A stretch of 64,000 nucleotides of DNA from Listeria booriae (GCF_000766865.1 NZ_JNFA01000019.1:62001-126000); one strand, 5' to 3'. Shown: positions 38,129 to 47,172, counted from the stretch's first letter. The notes: generated from the sequence alone by a model not told the origin. Numbers and translations: made by a program.

Positions 38129-39169
38129 ATGACGAAAAGTTATCACGTAGCCGTTGTTGGTGCAACTGGTGCAGTAGGGACGCAAATGATTCAATTATTG
38201 GAAGATGTGACGTTTCCAATTAAGGAAGTTTCTTTGTTATCTTCTGCGCGTTCTGCTGGTAAGAAATTGACGTTCCGCGGTGAGGAAGTTGTCATCAAAG
38301 AAGCAACGCCTGATAGTTTTAAAGGTGTGGATATCGCTTTGTTTAGTGCGGGTGGTTCGATTTCTAAACAGTTTGCCAAAGATGCTGTCGCGCATGGTGC
38401 GGTGATGATTGATAATACGAGTGCTTATCGTATGGACCCGGAAGTTCCACTTGTTGTTCCTGAGGTGAATCCGCATGCGTTACGCGATCATAAAGGAATT
38501 ATTGCGAACCCGAACTGTTCAACGATTCAAATGGTAGCGGCGCTTCAACCAATCCGAGAGGCTTTTGGCTTGGATCGCATCATTGTTTCTACGTATCAAG
38601 CGGTGTCTGGTTCTGGAATTCAAGCGATTGATGAACTACAAACGCAATCACAAGCTATTTTGAGTGGGGAAGATTTTAAGCCTGCAGTGATGCCTGTGAA
38701 AGGCGATAAGAAACATTTCCAAATCGCGTTTAATGCGTTGCCACAAATCGATGTTTTCACGGACAATGACTATACATATGAAGAGATGAAGATGGTCAAT
38801 GAGACGAAGAAAATCATGGAAGACGAGTCGATGAAAGTAGCTGCGACGTGTGTCCGGATTCCAGTCGTTTCAGGGCATTCTGAGTCTGTTTACATCGAAG
38901 TCGATCAAGATAACGTGACAGTAGCTCAAATAAAGGAATTGCTAGAAAAAGCGCCGGGCGTTGTGTTACAAGACGATCCAGCGACGCAATTATACCCACA
39001 CGCAGCTGATGCAGCAGGCAAGAAAGAAGTATTTGTTGGGCGTATTCGCCGTGATTTGGATAACCCGCGTGGTTTCCATATGTGGATTGTGTCGGACAAC
39101 TTGCTAAAAGGCGCGGCATGGAACTCTATCCAAATTGCTGAATCATTAGTGGAACAAGGAATCATCTGA
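38129..39169 (+). CDS. asd: Aspartate-semialdehyde dehydrogenase
   Basis: Reduces aspartyl phosphate to aspartate semialdehyde with NADPH, a step toward lysine/diaminopimelate, threonine and methionine. N-terminal Rossmann motif GATGAVGT (residues 11-18), active-site Cys in NPNCSTIQ (about 130), and the GHSESV segment. At 346 residues it is normal. It is the first gene of asd-dapG-dapA-rnjB, an order conserved with B. subtilis. RBS AAGGGGG. Confidence 0.96.
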   Translation: MTKSYHVAVVGATGAVGTQMIQLLEDVTFPIKEVSLLSSARSAGKKLTFRGEEVVIKEATPDSFKGVDIALFSAGGSISKQFAKDAVAHGAVMIDNTSAYRMDPEVPLVVPEVNPHALRDHKGIIANPNCSTIQMVAALQPIREAFGLDRIIVSTYQAVSGSGIQAIDELQTQSQAILSGEDFKPAVMPVKGDKKHFQIAFNALPQIDVFTDNDYTYEEMKMVNETKKIMEDESMKVAATCVRIPVVSGHSESVYIEVDQDNVTVAQIKELLEKAPGVVLQDDPATQLYPHAADAAGKKEVFVGRIRRDLDNPRGFHMWIVSDNLLKGAAWNSIQIAESLVEQGII

Positions 39170-39196
39170 AAAACGCGAAATAATTGAGGTGTAACA

Positions 39197-40420
39197 ATGA
39201 AAATCATCGTGCAAAAGTTCGGTGGGACATCGGTGCAAAGTCCCGAATCCCGCCAGCTTGCATTTAATCATTTACAAAACTCCATTGATCAAGGCTATAA
39301 AGTCGTCGTGGTCGTTTCAGCGATTGGTCGTCTAGGTGATCCGTATGCGACGGACACATTGCTTGAACTGATTGGCGCGAAAGAAACACGGCTATCATTA
39401 CGTGAGCAAGACATGTTGCTTTCGGTTGGTGAGACGATTTCGACGGCCGTTTTCACAAACATGTTATTAGAAGCTGGCATTAAAGCAACGGCATTCTCTG
39501 GCGCGCAAGCAGGAATTAGAACAACAGGAGAGTACACGGCAGGCAAAATTTCAGAAGTAGATACGACGCGTTTGCGTGAGACTTTGGAAACGGTGGATAT
39601 TGTCGTTGTCGCTGGTTTCCAAGGCTGTGCATCAAATGGCGATATTACAACGCTAGGTCGTGGTGGAAGTGATACTTCGGCGGCGGCGCTTGGTGTTGCT
39701 TTGGGCGCAGAACGTGTGGACATTTTTACCGATGTGGACGGCATGTATACGGCTGATCCGCGTATCGTGAAGCACGCGCGGTCATTGCCGACGGTAAGTT
39801 ATAATGAAGTGAGCAACATGGCTTATCAAGGCGCGAAGGTGATTCATCCGCGTGCTGTTGAGATTGCGATGCAAGCCAAGATTCCACTTCGGATTCGTTC
39901 GACGTATCTGGAAGGGGAAGGAACGCTCGTTACTTCGCAAACAGAAGTCAGCGGTCGTTTTGATGTGAAGGAACGTCTTGTGACGGGGATTGCGCATGTG
40001 ACGAATTTGACGCAACTTCGTGTGCAAACCAACGATGTTCAGACGCAGCAACAAGCGTTTGCGATTTTGGCAGATGCAGGAATTAGTTTAGATTTTATTA
40101 ATATTTCCACAAACGAAATCGTGTTTACCGTCCCAGAAAGAAAGCGGGAGCATGTGTTGACACTTTTAAAAGAAGCATCGTATCACGCCGAAACGACGGA
40201 AAACTGCGCGAAAGTCTCTATTGTTGGTGCTGGAATTGCAGGCGTGCCAGGCGTTACAGCCAAGATTGTATCCGCCTTGTCCGCGAAGAACATCGCTATT
40301 TTGCAATCTGCAGACAGCCACACAACGGTTTGGATTTTGGTCGAAGAAGCCGACTTAATCGCAGCAGTTAACGCGCTTCATGATGAATTTTGCATTGAAA
40401 ATGAGTTTGAGGAGGAATAA
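39197..40420 (+). CDS. dapG: Aspartokinase I (DapG type)
   Basis: Phosphorylates aspartate. Amino-acid-kinase start VQKFGGTSVQ (residues 5-14), TTLGRGGSDTSA (about 157-168), DVDGMYTADPR, and two C-terminal ACT domains (about 270-400) for allosteric control; the Bacillus ortholog is inhibited by diaminopimelate. 407 residues. Its end is 4 bases before dapA, so the three genes are coupled. No lysine riboswitch is seen. Confidence 0.93.
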   Translation: MKIIVQKFGGTSVQSPESRQLAFNHLQNSIDQGYKVVVVVSAIGRLGDPYATDTLLELIGAKETRLSLREQDMLLSVGETISTAVFTNMLLEAGIKATAFSGAQAGIRTTGEYTAGKISEVDTTRLRETLETVDIVVVAGFQGCASNGDITTLGRGGSDTSAAALGVALGAERVDIFTDVDGMYTADPRIVKHARSLPTVSYNEVSNMAYQGAKVIHPRAVEIAMQAKIPLRIRSTYLEGEGTLVTSQTEVSGRFDVKERLVTGIAHVTNLTQLRVQTNDVQTQQQAFAILADAGISLDFINISTNEIVFTVPERKREHVLTLLKEASYHAETTENCAKVSIVGAGIAGVPGVTAKIVSALSAKNIAILQSADSHTTVWILVEEADLIAAVNALHDEFCIENEFEEE

Positions 40421-40424
40421 TCGT

Positions 40425-41306
40425 ATGGATTTTGGAAAAGTCATTACTGCAATGGTTACGCCATATAATTCCGAGAAAGATAAAGTGTGTAAAAAAAGGA
40501 TTCATCGCTTGGTGAACCACTTAATTGATAACGGCTCAGACGGGCTTGTTGTGGCAGGGACAACTGGTGAATCACCGACGATTTCCCACGACGAGAAAAT
40601 CAAGTTATTCAAACAAGTCGTAGAAACGAACCAAGGCCGCGCCAAAATTATTGCTGGTACAGGTTCAAACAATACAGCAGAAACCATCGCATTCACAAAA
40701 GAAATCGAAGCAATCGAAGGCATTGACGCGGTACTAATTGTGGCACCTTATTACAATAAACCAAATCAAGCTGGACTTTACGCGCATTTCGCGGCTATCG
40801 CAGAAGCGACGACATTACCGGTGATCATTTATAATATCCCAAGCCGTTCTGTGGTCAATATCGAACCAGAAACAATCATCGAACTTGCGAAAATCGATAA
40901 CATTGTCGGCGTGAAAGAATCCAGCGGTAATTTTGACAACATCACGAAAATTATCACGGAAACAGCGGATGACTTCGCCGTTTATAGTGGAGACGATAGT
41001 TTTACATTACCAATCTATGCGCTTGGCGGAAATGGCGTTATCTCGGTAGCAAGTCACATTATCGGGTCAGAAATGCAAACCATGCTTCGCGCTTTTGATG
41101 AAGGTGACACAAAACAAGCCGCAGCCATTCACGGCAAACTCGTACCGCTAATGAACACGCTTTTCATCGCACCAAACCCAGCGCCAGTAAAACATATGTT
41201 AAACAGAAATGGCATCGACGTAGGTCATTTACGCCTGCCACTAGCGCCATTAACAGATAGCGAAATTACAACCATCGAAACAGCATTTCACAATTATTTA
41301 AAATAG
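40425..41306 (+). CDS. dapA: 4-hydroxy-tetrahydrodipicolinate synthase
   Basis: Condenses pyruvate with aspartate semialdehyde, first step specific to diaminopimelate. TIM barrel with GTTGESPT (about 44-51), Tyr in YNIPSRS (about 134) and Schiff-base Lys in VGVKESSGN (about 163). ATG 40425 (MDFGKVITAMVTPY) matches the family and has GAGGAGG 8 bases upstream; the longer frame from 40380 overlaps dapG. 293 residues. Confidence 0.96.
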   Translation: MDFGKVITAMVTPYNSEKDKVCKKRIHRLVNHLIDNGSDGLVVAGTTGESPTISHDEKIKLFKQVVETNQGRAKIIAGTGSNNTAETIAFTKEIEAIEGIDAVLIVAPYYNKPNQAGLYAHFAAIAEATTLPVIIYNIPSRSVVNIEPETIIELAKIDNIVGVKESSGNFDNITKIITETADDFAVYSGDDSFTLPIYALGGNGVISVASHIIGSEMQTMLRAFDEGDTKQAAAIHGKLVPLMNTLFIAPNPAPVKHMLNRNGIDVGHLRLPLAPLTDSEITTIETAFHNYLK

Positions 41307-41325
41307 CAGGAAGGAGGAATAACCT

Positions 41326-42996
41326 TTGACAATTAAAAAAGCAAAACAAATCAAGATTATCCCACTTGGCGGTGTTGACGAGAGTGGAAAAAATTTATAT
41401 GTAGCAGAAGTAGACGACGCAATCTATGTCATGGATACAGGACTTATGTTCCCAGAAGACGAATTGCTGGGCATTGACGTCGTTATTCCGGACATCAAAT
41501 ACTTAGAAGACAATCAGGAACGAATCGAGGCTATTTTTCTAACACATGGTCACGAAGACGCAATCGGAGCGCTACCTTACGTGCTAGCCAAAATCAAAGC
41601 ACCTGTTTACGGTACCGAATTAACGATTGCCTTGGCTAAAGCAGCATTAAAAGAGCACAAGAAAGTTCGCTTCAACGACTTCCACATTGTCGATGAAAAA
41701 ACAAAGCTTTCTCTAAAAAATGTAGACGCAGAGTTTTTCCGTACAACGCATACGATTCCTGATTCTGTCGGGATTGTCCTAAATACAAGCGAGGGCGCGA
41801 TTGTGTACACAGGGGACTTCAAGTTCGATCAATCCGCAAAACCAGGTTACGAAACCAGCCTAGGTCACATCGCTGAAATTGGCGAAAAAGGTGTTCTTGC
41901 CTTGCTTTCCGACAGTTCTGAAGCAGAGCATGCTGGAACAACATCAAGCGATAGCTTAATCGACGAACAAATCCGTCACGCTTTCCGTTCCGCATCTGGC
42001 CGCATTATTGTAGCTTGCGTTGCCTCTAACCTTGTTCGTTTGCAACAAGTCCTTGACGCATCATTCGCAACAAACCGCAAAGTCGCGATTGTCGGTAAAG
42101 AACTAGAACGCGTTTTTGATATCTCGGTAAAACTAAACAAAATCAACTTACAAAGTGATGATTTAGTCGTACCATTAAAAGAAATCAAGAAACTAAATGA
42201 CGATCAAATGGTAATCATCGAAACAGGTAATCTCGGTGAACCAATTCAGTCACTACAACTGATGACACAGGGCAAACACCCGAAAATCAACGTCCAAAAA
42301 GGCGACACTGTATACATTACATCGACCCCATCACCATCATCAGAAACGATTTTGGCGAAAACGATTGATATGTTATACAAAGCCGATGCAACCGTCCTAA
42401 CCATGAGTCGCGACTTATTCGTTTCAGGTCACGGAAGCCAAGACGACTTGAAATTAATGCTGAACTTAATGAAACCGAAATACTTCATCCCAGTTCACGG
42501 CGAATACCGGATGTTAGTTTCCCATGCCAAATTAGCCTATGAAATCGGTATGCCAAAATCCAACGTTTTTGTCGCTGGAAAAGGCGAAGTTATCGAATAT
42601 AAAAATGGCCGTATGACAGCAGGAAATCGTGTTTTTGCGGGAAATACATTAATTGATGGTCTAGGTGTTGGCGACGTTGGGAACATTGTTTTACGCGATC
42701 GTAAATTACTATCAGAAGACGGTATTTTCATCGTTGTTATCACATTAAACCGCAAATCAAAAGCGATTATTTCAGGACCAGAAATCATATCTCGCGGTTT
42801 CATCTACGTACGCGAATCAGAACATTTGATTGAGAAATCATCTGAAGTCGTAACGAAAATCGTAGAAAAGAACCTACAAGACAAAGAATTCGAATGGGCG
42901 AAATTAAAACAAGACATTCGCGATCAACTAAATCGCTACCTATTTGAACAAACAAAGCGTCGTCCAATGATTCTACCAATCATTATGGAAGTCTAG
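41326..42996 (+). CDS. rnjB: Ribonuclease J2
   Basis: Beta-CASP metallo-beta-lactamase RNase, partner of RNase J1 in mRNA decay. 556 residues: MBL core, beta-CASP domain, and the C-terminal dimer domain. The metal motif reads THGHEDAIGALPY: the final His of HxHxDH is Ala, as in the weakly active J2 paralog, which is why rnjB rather than rnjA is called. TTG start at 41326, with AAGGAGG 8 bases before. Position after dapA matches Bacillus rnjB. Confidence 0.92.
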   Translation: MTIKKAKQIKIIPLGGVDESGKNLYVAEVDDAIYVMDTGLMFPEDELLGIDVVIPDIKYLEDNQERIEAIFLTHGHEDAIGALPYVLAKIKAPVYGTELTIALAKAALKEHKKVRFNDFHIVDEKTKLSLKNVDAEFFRTTHTIPDSVGIVLNTSEGAIVYTGDFKFDQSAKPGYETSLGHIAEIGEKGVLALLSDSSEAEHAGTTSSDSLIDEQIRHAFRSASGRIIVACVASNLVRLQQVLDASFATNRKVAIVGKELERVFDISVKLNKINLQSDDLVVPLKEIKKLNDDQMVIIETGNLGEPIQSLQLMTQGKHPKINVQKGDTVYITSTPSPSSETILAKTIDMLYKADATVLTMSRDLFVSGHGSQDDLKLMLNLMKPKYFIPVHGEYRMLVSHAKLAYEIGMPKSNVFVAGKGEVIEYKNGRMTAGNRVFAGNTLIDGLGVGDVGNIVLRDRKLLSEDGIFIVVITLNRKSKAIISGPEIISRGFIYVRESEHLIEKSSEVVTKIVEKNLQDKEFEWAKLKQDIRDQLNRYLFEQTKRRPMILPIIMEV

Positions 42997-43000
42997 TAAG

Positions 43001-43047
43001 CACCACCTAAGCCTCAAAAACCATTGAAGCTTAGGTGGTATTTTTTT
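43001..43047 (+). terminator. Terminator after rnjB
   Basis: ACCACCTAAGC (43002-43012) is the exact complement of GCTTAGGTGGT (43029-43039), followed by seven Ts. Confidence 0.93.
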
Positions 43048-43074
43048 GACTTTCGAAGTGGCGTCAAATATGAT
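43046..43074 (+). promoter_or_regulatory. Sigma-A promoter of the DUF4352-like gene
   Basis: TTGACT (43046-43051), 17 bases, TATGAT (43069-43074). The -35 overlaps the T-run of the rnjB terminator. Confidence 0.75.
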
Positions 43075-43119
43075 ATAGTAGAAAAAGACAGATTTATTAT
43101 AAGTATGAGGAGTTAAAAT

Positions 43120-43770
43120 ATGGCTATTTGGTTTACATTAATGGGCATTGCCTTCCTAGCTTTTATCGTAGGAATGATCATGTTATTTTCCCAATCGAAA
43201 CGAAAAATCGGTATCATTACCGTCGGCAGCGCAAGCATTCTAATTATCGCGTCACTCATTGGCGTATTTATTTCTATTAGCAATTACAACAAGCTACAGC
43301 AACAAGTGGCGACTTATTCTTCTGACAGTAAGAACGGCACGACGAAATCAGAAGGAAAAGAGACATACAATGTCAACTGGCACAACAACGCAGACGGCAT
43401 GGATAAGAAAATTTCGACAGTCGCTGTAGAGAAGAAAGTCGTCCATTCCACAATGGAAGACAAAGACATGCCAGGAACACTAACCATCGCAATCGAAATT
43501 AAAAACAACACGAAAAACGAGTTATTAAGCTATCCACTACAAGGCGAACTTATGACTGAAAATGGCCAGCAATTAGCTGCGGACATCATTCTTTCAGACC
43601 TAGTAGATGGCAAAATGAAGCCAGGCGCCACAATTAAAGGCACGGTGGTATTTCCACTTGATAAACTGGATAAAGTATCAGACATTTCTTGGTTCCAATT
43701 TTCTTGGTCCACCTATAATAAAGATAAACTAATCAAGAGTGACACTGGACGTATAGACTTGAAGAAATAA
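43120..43770 (+). CDS. Membrane-anchored DUF4352-like protein
   Basis: 216 residues: two TM segments (about 3-22 and 30-53), a Ser/Lys-rich spacer with NWHNNADGMDKK, then a beta-rich extracytoplasmic domain (about 95-216) with KPGATIKGTVVF as in DUF4352-type domains. Same architecture as the protein at 2605-3306 but without the acidic spacer. Own promoter and terminator. Function unknown. Confidence 0.75.
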   Translation: MAIWFTLMGIAFLAFIVGMIMLFSQSKRKIGIITVGSASILIIASLIGVFISISNYNKLQQQVATYSSDSKNGTTKSEGKETYNVNWHNNADGMDKKISTVAVEKKVVHSTMEDKDMPGTLTIAIEIKNNTKNELLSYPLQGELMTENGQQLAADIILSDLVDGKMKPGATIKGTVVFPLDKLDKVSDISWFQFSWSTYNKDKLIKSDTGRIDLKK

Positions 43771-43799
43771 CACTTTCTCTTATCGAGGAGTGTTTTTCT
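43769..43799 (+). terminator. Terminator after the DUF4352-like gene
   Basis: AACACTTTCTC pairs with GAGGAGTGTT (43785-43794), followed by TTTTC. It lies just before the GNAT gene's RBS. Confidence 0.8.
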
Positions 43800-43822
43800 T
43801 TGCTAAAAGGGAGGTTTTGCAA

Positions 43823-44329
43823 GTGAATTATATGATTCGGTTAGCACGCGCAGGGGATGCACAGTCATTGTCGGCGATTCGACTACAAATCGATGCGGAG
43901 ACGGAGAATCTCGATCGGGAAGCTGGAGAGGATTTTATGGATGAACAAGCTTTTGGTGATTTGATTGAGGCTGATTCGAAAGCTGCACATAATTTATTCC
44001 TTGTTGCGGAAACAGAAGGGAAGCTTGTCGGTTTTTCGAGGTGTGAAGGAAGTACGTTGAATCGCTCGAAGCACAAAGTAACGTTTGGCATCGCAATTTT
44101 AAAAGCATATTGGGGTTTTGGAATTGGTTCAGAGATTTTGCATCATGCCATTCAGTGGGCGGATACGCATGAAATCACGAAAATAACATTAAATGTCCTC
44201 GAAACGAATAAAAAAGCAATTCTTCTTTATCAAAAAGCTGGTTTTGAGATAGAAGGTTGTTTGAAAAATGATAAGCGACTTGCGGATGGTAGCTATTACA
44301 GTACTATCTTAATGAGTCGAAATACATGA
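43823..44329 (+). CDS. GNAT family N-acetyltransferase (RimJ/RimL-like)
   Basis: 168 residues. Acetyl-CoA-binding region AYWGFGIGSEILHHAI (about 92-107) and the C-terminal NKKAILLYQKAGFEIEG are typical of GNATs acting on protein N-termini or small amines. GTG 43823 is chosen: GGGAGG lies 8-9 bases upstream; ATG 43832 is an alternative. The frame extends back to 43790 into the preceding terminator and is not used. Substrate unknown. Confidence 0.85.
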   Translation: MNYMIRLARAGDAQSLSAIRLQIDAETENLDREAGEDFMDEQAFGDLIEADSKAAHNLFLVAETEGKLVGFSRCEGSTLNRSKHKVTFGIAILKAYWGFGIGSEILHHAIQWADTHEITKITLNVLETNKKAILLYQKAGFEIEGCLKNDKRLADGSYYSTILMSRNT

Positions 44330-44331
44330 AA

Positions 44332-44378
44332 AAAAGCAGTAGACACTCCTAATTTAGATAGGAAAATCTACTGCTTTT
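44332..44378. terminator. Bidirectional terminator, GNAT / ABC-F
   Basis: AAAAGCAGTAGA (44332-44343) is the exact complement of TCTACTGCTTTT (44367-44378), between convergent genes. Confidence 0.9.
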
Positions 44379-44381
44379 GTG

Positions 44382-45983
44382 TTATTCTGCTACGTTTAAT
44401 GTTTCTGCAAGATATTCATCGTACGAAACTTCTTTATTGTAGAACTGGTCTTTCGAAAGGTTGATGATACGCGTAGACACACTTTGTAGGAACTGGTGAT
44501 CATGAGATGCGAAAATCATCGCGCCTTTGAACTGAATCATGCCGTTATTTAGTGCTGTGATTGACTCTAAGTCCAAGTGGTTCGTAGGTTCGTCCATCAA
44601 TAATACGTTGGCACCAGAAAGCATGTTTTTCGATAGCATACAACGTACTTTTTCACCACCGGAGAGTACGCGAACTTTTTTCAGAACTTCGTCGCCGCTA
44701 AATAACATACGACCTAGGAAACCACGTAAAAATGCTTCGCTGTCATCTTGCGGTGAGTATTGACGCAACCATTCTACAAGGTTCAAGTCATTTTCTTCAA
44801 AGAACTCGGAGTTATCTTTCGGGAAGTAGCTTTGCGTTGTTGTTACGCCCCATTTGAATTCACCTTCGTCAGGCTCCATTTCACCAGCAAGGATTTGGAA
44901 GAAGACTGTTTTGGCAACTTCGTCATCACCAACAAGCGCTACTTTATCCGTGCGGTTTAAAATGAAACTGACATTATCAAGCACTTTCACGCCATCAATT
45001 GTTTTAGACAAGTTCGTCACAGTTAGTAAATCATTACCAACTTCGCGATCAGGATTGAATTGCACGAATGGGTAACGACGGCTAGACGGTTGAATGTCTT
45101 CCAACGTGATTTTATCAAGCATTTTCTTACGGCTGGTTGCTTGTTTGGATTTCGAAGCATTGGCCGAGAAACGCGCGATAAAGGCTTCCAACTCTTTGAT
45201 TTTTTCTTCTTTCTTCTTGTTGCGGTCGCCCATCATTTGTTGCGCCAGTTGACTTGATTCATACCAGAAATCATAGTTTCCGACATACAGCTTAATTTTG
45301 CTGAAATCAAGATCGGCGATATGCGTACATACTTTATTTAAGAAGTGACGATCATGCGAAACCACAATAACCGTATTCTCGAAGTCAATTAAAAATTCTT
45401 CCAACCAATGAATAGCTTTGATGTCCAAGTGGTTGGTAGGCTCATCTAGAAGTAAAACATCAGGTTTACCGAACAAAGCCTGCGCTAGCAAAACTTTCAC
45501 TTTTTCACTACCAGTAAGGTCTTTCATTAGTTTGCCATGTAAGTCTGTTGTAATACCAAGCCCGTTAAGCAAAACGGCAGCTTCTGGTTCTGCGTCCCAA
45601 CCGTCAAGCTCCGCAAATTCGCCTTCTAATTCAGCAGCACGAATACCATCTTCATCACTGAAATCTTCTTTGGCATAAATCGCGTCTTTTTCTTCCATGA
45701 TTTTAAACAATTGTTCGTGTCCGCGAATCACGACTTTTAGAACAACTTCTTCATCGTATTGGAAATGATCTTGGCGCAATACCGTTAAGCGTTCGCCAGC
45801 TGGCAAGTGGACATTACCACTTTGCGAATCAAGTTCACCTGATAATACTTTCAAAAATGTGGATTTACCCGCACCGTTCGCACCGATTAAGCCGTAGCAG
45901 TTACCCGGTGTGAATTTAATCGACACATCTTCAAACAATTTTTTATCGCCAAAACGTAAAGATACATTATTTACAGTTAACAT
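44382..45983 (-). CDS. ABC-F family ATPase (YkpA/YbiT-like)
   Basis: Cytoplasmic twin ABC protein without membrane domain, 533 residues; ABC-F proteins act on ribosomes. Cassette 1: Walker A GANGAGKST (about 38), signature-like LTGSEKVKVLL, Walker B LLLDEPTNHLD. Inter-domain linker of Lys/Glu-rich helices (about 245-300). Cassette 2: Walker A is degenerate (GDDEVAKT instead of GxxGxGKT), while LSGGEKVR and LLMDEPTNHLD are kept. ATG 45983 (MLTVNNVSLRF) has GGGAGG 6 bases upstream; the 541-residue frame start is not needed. Confidence 0.9.
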   Translation of the reverse strand: MLTVNNVSLRFGDKKLFEDVSIKFTPGNCYGLIGANGAGKSTFLKVLSGELDSQSGNVHLPAGERLTVLRQDHFQYDEEVVLKVVIRGHEQLFKIMEEKDAIYAKEDFSDEDGIRAAELEGEFAELDGWDAEPEAAVLLNGLGITTDLHGKLMKDLTGSEKVKVLLAQALFGKPDVLLLDEPTNHLDIKAIHWLEEFLIDFENTVIVVSHDRHFLNKVCTHIADLDFSKIKLYVGNYDFWYESSQLAQQMMGDRNKKKEEKIKELEAFIARFSANASKSKQATSRKKMLDKITLEDIQPSSRRYPFVQFNPDREVGNDLLTVTNLSKTIDGVKVLDNVSFILNRTDKVALVGDDEVAKTVFFQILAGEMEPDEGEFKWGVTTTQSYFPKDNSEFFEENDLNLVEWLRQYSPQDDSEAFLRGFLGRMLFSGDEVLKKVRVLSGGEKVRCMLSKNMLSGANVLLMDEPTNHLDLESITALNNGMIQFKGAMIFASHDHQFLQSVSTRIINLSKDQFYNKEVSYDEYLAETLNVAE

Positions 45984-46094
45984 TTTCGTCCTCCCAAATT
46001 CACGCATTTTCAGCTGAAATTTTCATAGTGAATGCTAAAAACGCAATTACTACTATTCTATCACGTTTAGGTGTACAAAGAAAGAGCAGGGGAC

Positions 46095-46122
46095 TGGACT
46101 TTCTGAAATTTGCTGTTATAAT
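46095..46122 (+). promoter_or_regulatory. Promoter of the thiT leader
   Basis: Extended -10 TGTTATAAT (TATAAT 46117-46122), with TGGACT at 46095-46100 as a poor -35 spaced by 16. Confidence 0.6.
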
Positions 46123-46191
46123 AAAAAACAGATAGTCGGATTTTGTCGGTGGGATTACAAATGTCACTGCAGTTTGACTGTTAATTTAATA

Positions 46192-46286
46192 GACGTTACC
46201 ACAGGGGGGGCTTTTAGCTGAGATTGATTCTTTGGAATCTGACCCTTTGAACCTGTTCGTTAATACGAGCGTAGGGATTGTGGCGA
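46192..46286 (+). promoter_or_regulatory. TPP riboswitch (THI element)
   Basis: Conserved pieces are all visible: ACAGGGG, then GCTGAGA (46217-46223), GACCCTTTGAACCTG (about 46241-46255), and GCGTAGGGA (46269-46277). Downstream, ACTCCTTTCTTCT (46323-46335) can pair with AGAAGGGGGT (46362-46371), which contains the thiT ribosome binding site, so control is probably by RBS occlusion, although a T-run after this pairing would also allow termination. Thiamine pyrophosphate would switch thiT off. Confidence 0.95.
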
Positions 46287-46378
46287 ATGTAGTGGTATCT
46301 GATACATAAGTTAGATGATATGACTCCTTTCTTCTGCGGTACGTTTTTTCTACCAAATTATAGAAGGGGGTATTTTTT

Positions 46379-46939
46379 ATGCGTAATACACGATTGTTGA
46401 CGTTGTTGGAATGTGCTATTTTTGCGGCGCTTGCGATGGTACTTAGTTTTATTCCACTGGATATCGGATCTTCTTTTTCGATTTCGCTCGGGATGATTCC
46501 GATGTATATCATTGCGATTAGACGCGGATTTTGGGCGGCTGGTTTCTCCGGATTATTATGGGGCTTGCTTCATTTTGTGACTGGGAAAGCTTATATTTTG
46601 AGCCCATTGCAAGGGTTTATCGAGTATATTGTGGCCTTTGTGTTTATCGCTTTTGCTGGTGTTTTTGCGGTGCAAGTGCGTAATTATTTAAAAGCAGAAC
46701 AACTCGGAAAAGCGATTGGCTGGGCGTGGGGAACAATGATTATTGGCGGCGTAGCGCGTTATTTCTGGCATTACTTAGCTGGCGTATTGTTCTGGGGTGC
46801 CTATGCGTTTAAGGGCTGGTCAGCGCAACTGTTCTCGGCAGTGATGAATGGGATTAGTTGTTTAGGAACGGTTATTGTAGCGGGGATTATTATTACCATC
46901 TTAATGAGAATCTCACCAAAACTGTTTTTGCCTAAGTAA
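46379..46939 (+). CDS. thiT: Energy-coupled thiamine transporter ThiT
   Basis: S component of an ECF vitamin transporter, 186 residues with about six TM helices. The N-terminal TRLLTLLECAIFAALAMVLS and PLDIGSSFSISLGMIP, and the GLLWGLLHFVTG segment, match ThiT. It binds thiamine and works with the shared ECF module encoded elsewhere. GAAGGGGG lies 8 bases upstream of ATG, inside the riboswitch-controlled hairpin. Confidence 0.95.
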   Translation: MRNTRLLTLLECAIFAALAMVLSFIPLDIGSSFSISLGMIPMYIIAIRRGFWAAGFSGLLWGLLHFVTGKAYILSPLQGFIEYIVAFVFIAFAGVFAVQVRNYLKAEQLGKAIGWAWGTMIIGGVARYFWHYLAGVLFWGAYAFKGWSAQLFSAVMNGISCLGTVIVAGIIITILMRISPKLFLPK

Positions 46940-46950
46940 GTGATTTTGAG

Positions 46951-46979
46951 TTTACGAATGTCTTATCTCGTGTTATAAT
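46951..46979 (+). promoter_or_regulatory. Promoter of the antitoxin RNA (RNA II)
   Basis: TTTACG (46951-46956), 17 bases, then TATAAT (46974-46979) with an extended TG two bases before. Predicted start about 46986. No ORF follows, only a terminator at 47019-47050. Confidence 0.8.
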
Positions 46980-46985
46980 GAAGTG

Positions 46986-47055
46986 GAGAAAAGACAAGTG
47001 TATAATTAACCAAATGTGAAGCCCTTATCTCTGGCGGGAGATAAGGGCTTCTTTT
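46986..47055 (+). ncRNA. Antisense antitoxin RNA of an Fst/par-like type I system (RNA II)
   Basis: Predicted transcript of about 70 bases from the promoter at 46951-46979 to the bidirectional terminator at 47019-47050. Bases 46994-47011 (ACAAG, TG, TATAATTAACC) match 47165-47182 (ACAAG, CA, TATAATTAACC) at 16 of 18 positions on the same strand. So this RNA is complementary to the toxin mRNA exactly at its start codon and RBS edge. It is also fully complementary at the shared terminator stem. This is the RNA II layout of plasmid pAD1 par. Confidence 0.75.
47019..47050. terminator. Shared bidirectional terminator of the toxin and antitoxin RNAs
   Basis: AAGCCCTTATCTC (47019-47031) is the exact complement of GAGATAAGGGCTT (47038-47050), with a 6-base loop TGGCGG. 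CTTTT follows on the plus strand. Confidence 0.88.
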
Positions 47056-47064
47056 GGCTAGACT

Positions 47065-47172
47065 TTACCGTCCACTTCGTGTCTTCTTACGCCGATTCTC
47101 TAACCAGTAATTGAAAATTGAAAGGACACAACCCACAATAATCGGCGCAATGATGGCGGAAAAAACAAGCAT
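47065..47172 (-). CDS. Fst-family type I toxin peptide, 35 aa
   Basis: Too short for standard ORF calling. The 35-residue peptide starts MLVFSAIIAPIIVGCVLS, then IFNYWLE and a basic tail NRRKKTRSGR. The IAPI-VG-VL core in a single TM helix with a charged tail is the signature of Fst (plasmid pAD1 par toxin) and its chromosomal relatives. AAGGAGGG (47181-47188) lies 8 bases before ATG. The mRNA would run from about 47224 to 47019, some 205 bases, close to RNA I of pAD1 (about 210). Convergent RNA II at 46986-47055 is the antitoxin. Confidence 0.88.
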   Translation of the reverse strand: MLVFSAIIAPIIVGCVLSIFNYWLENRRKKTRSGR

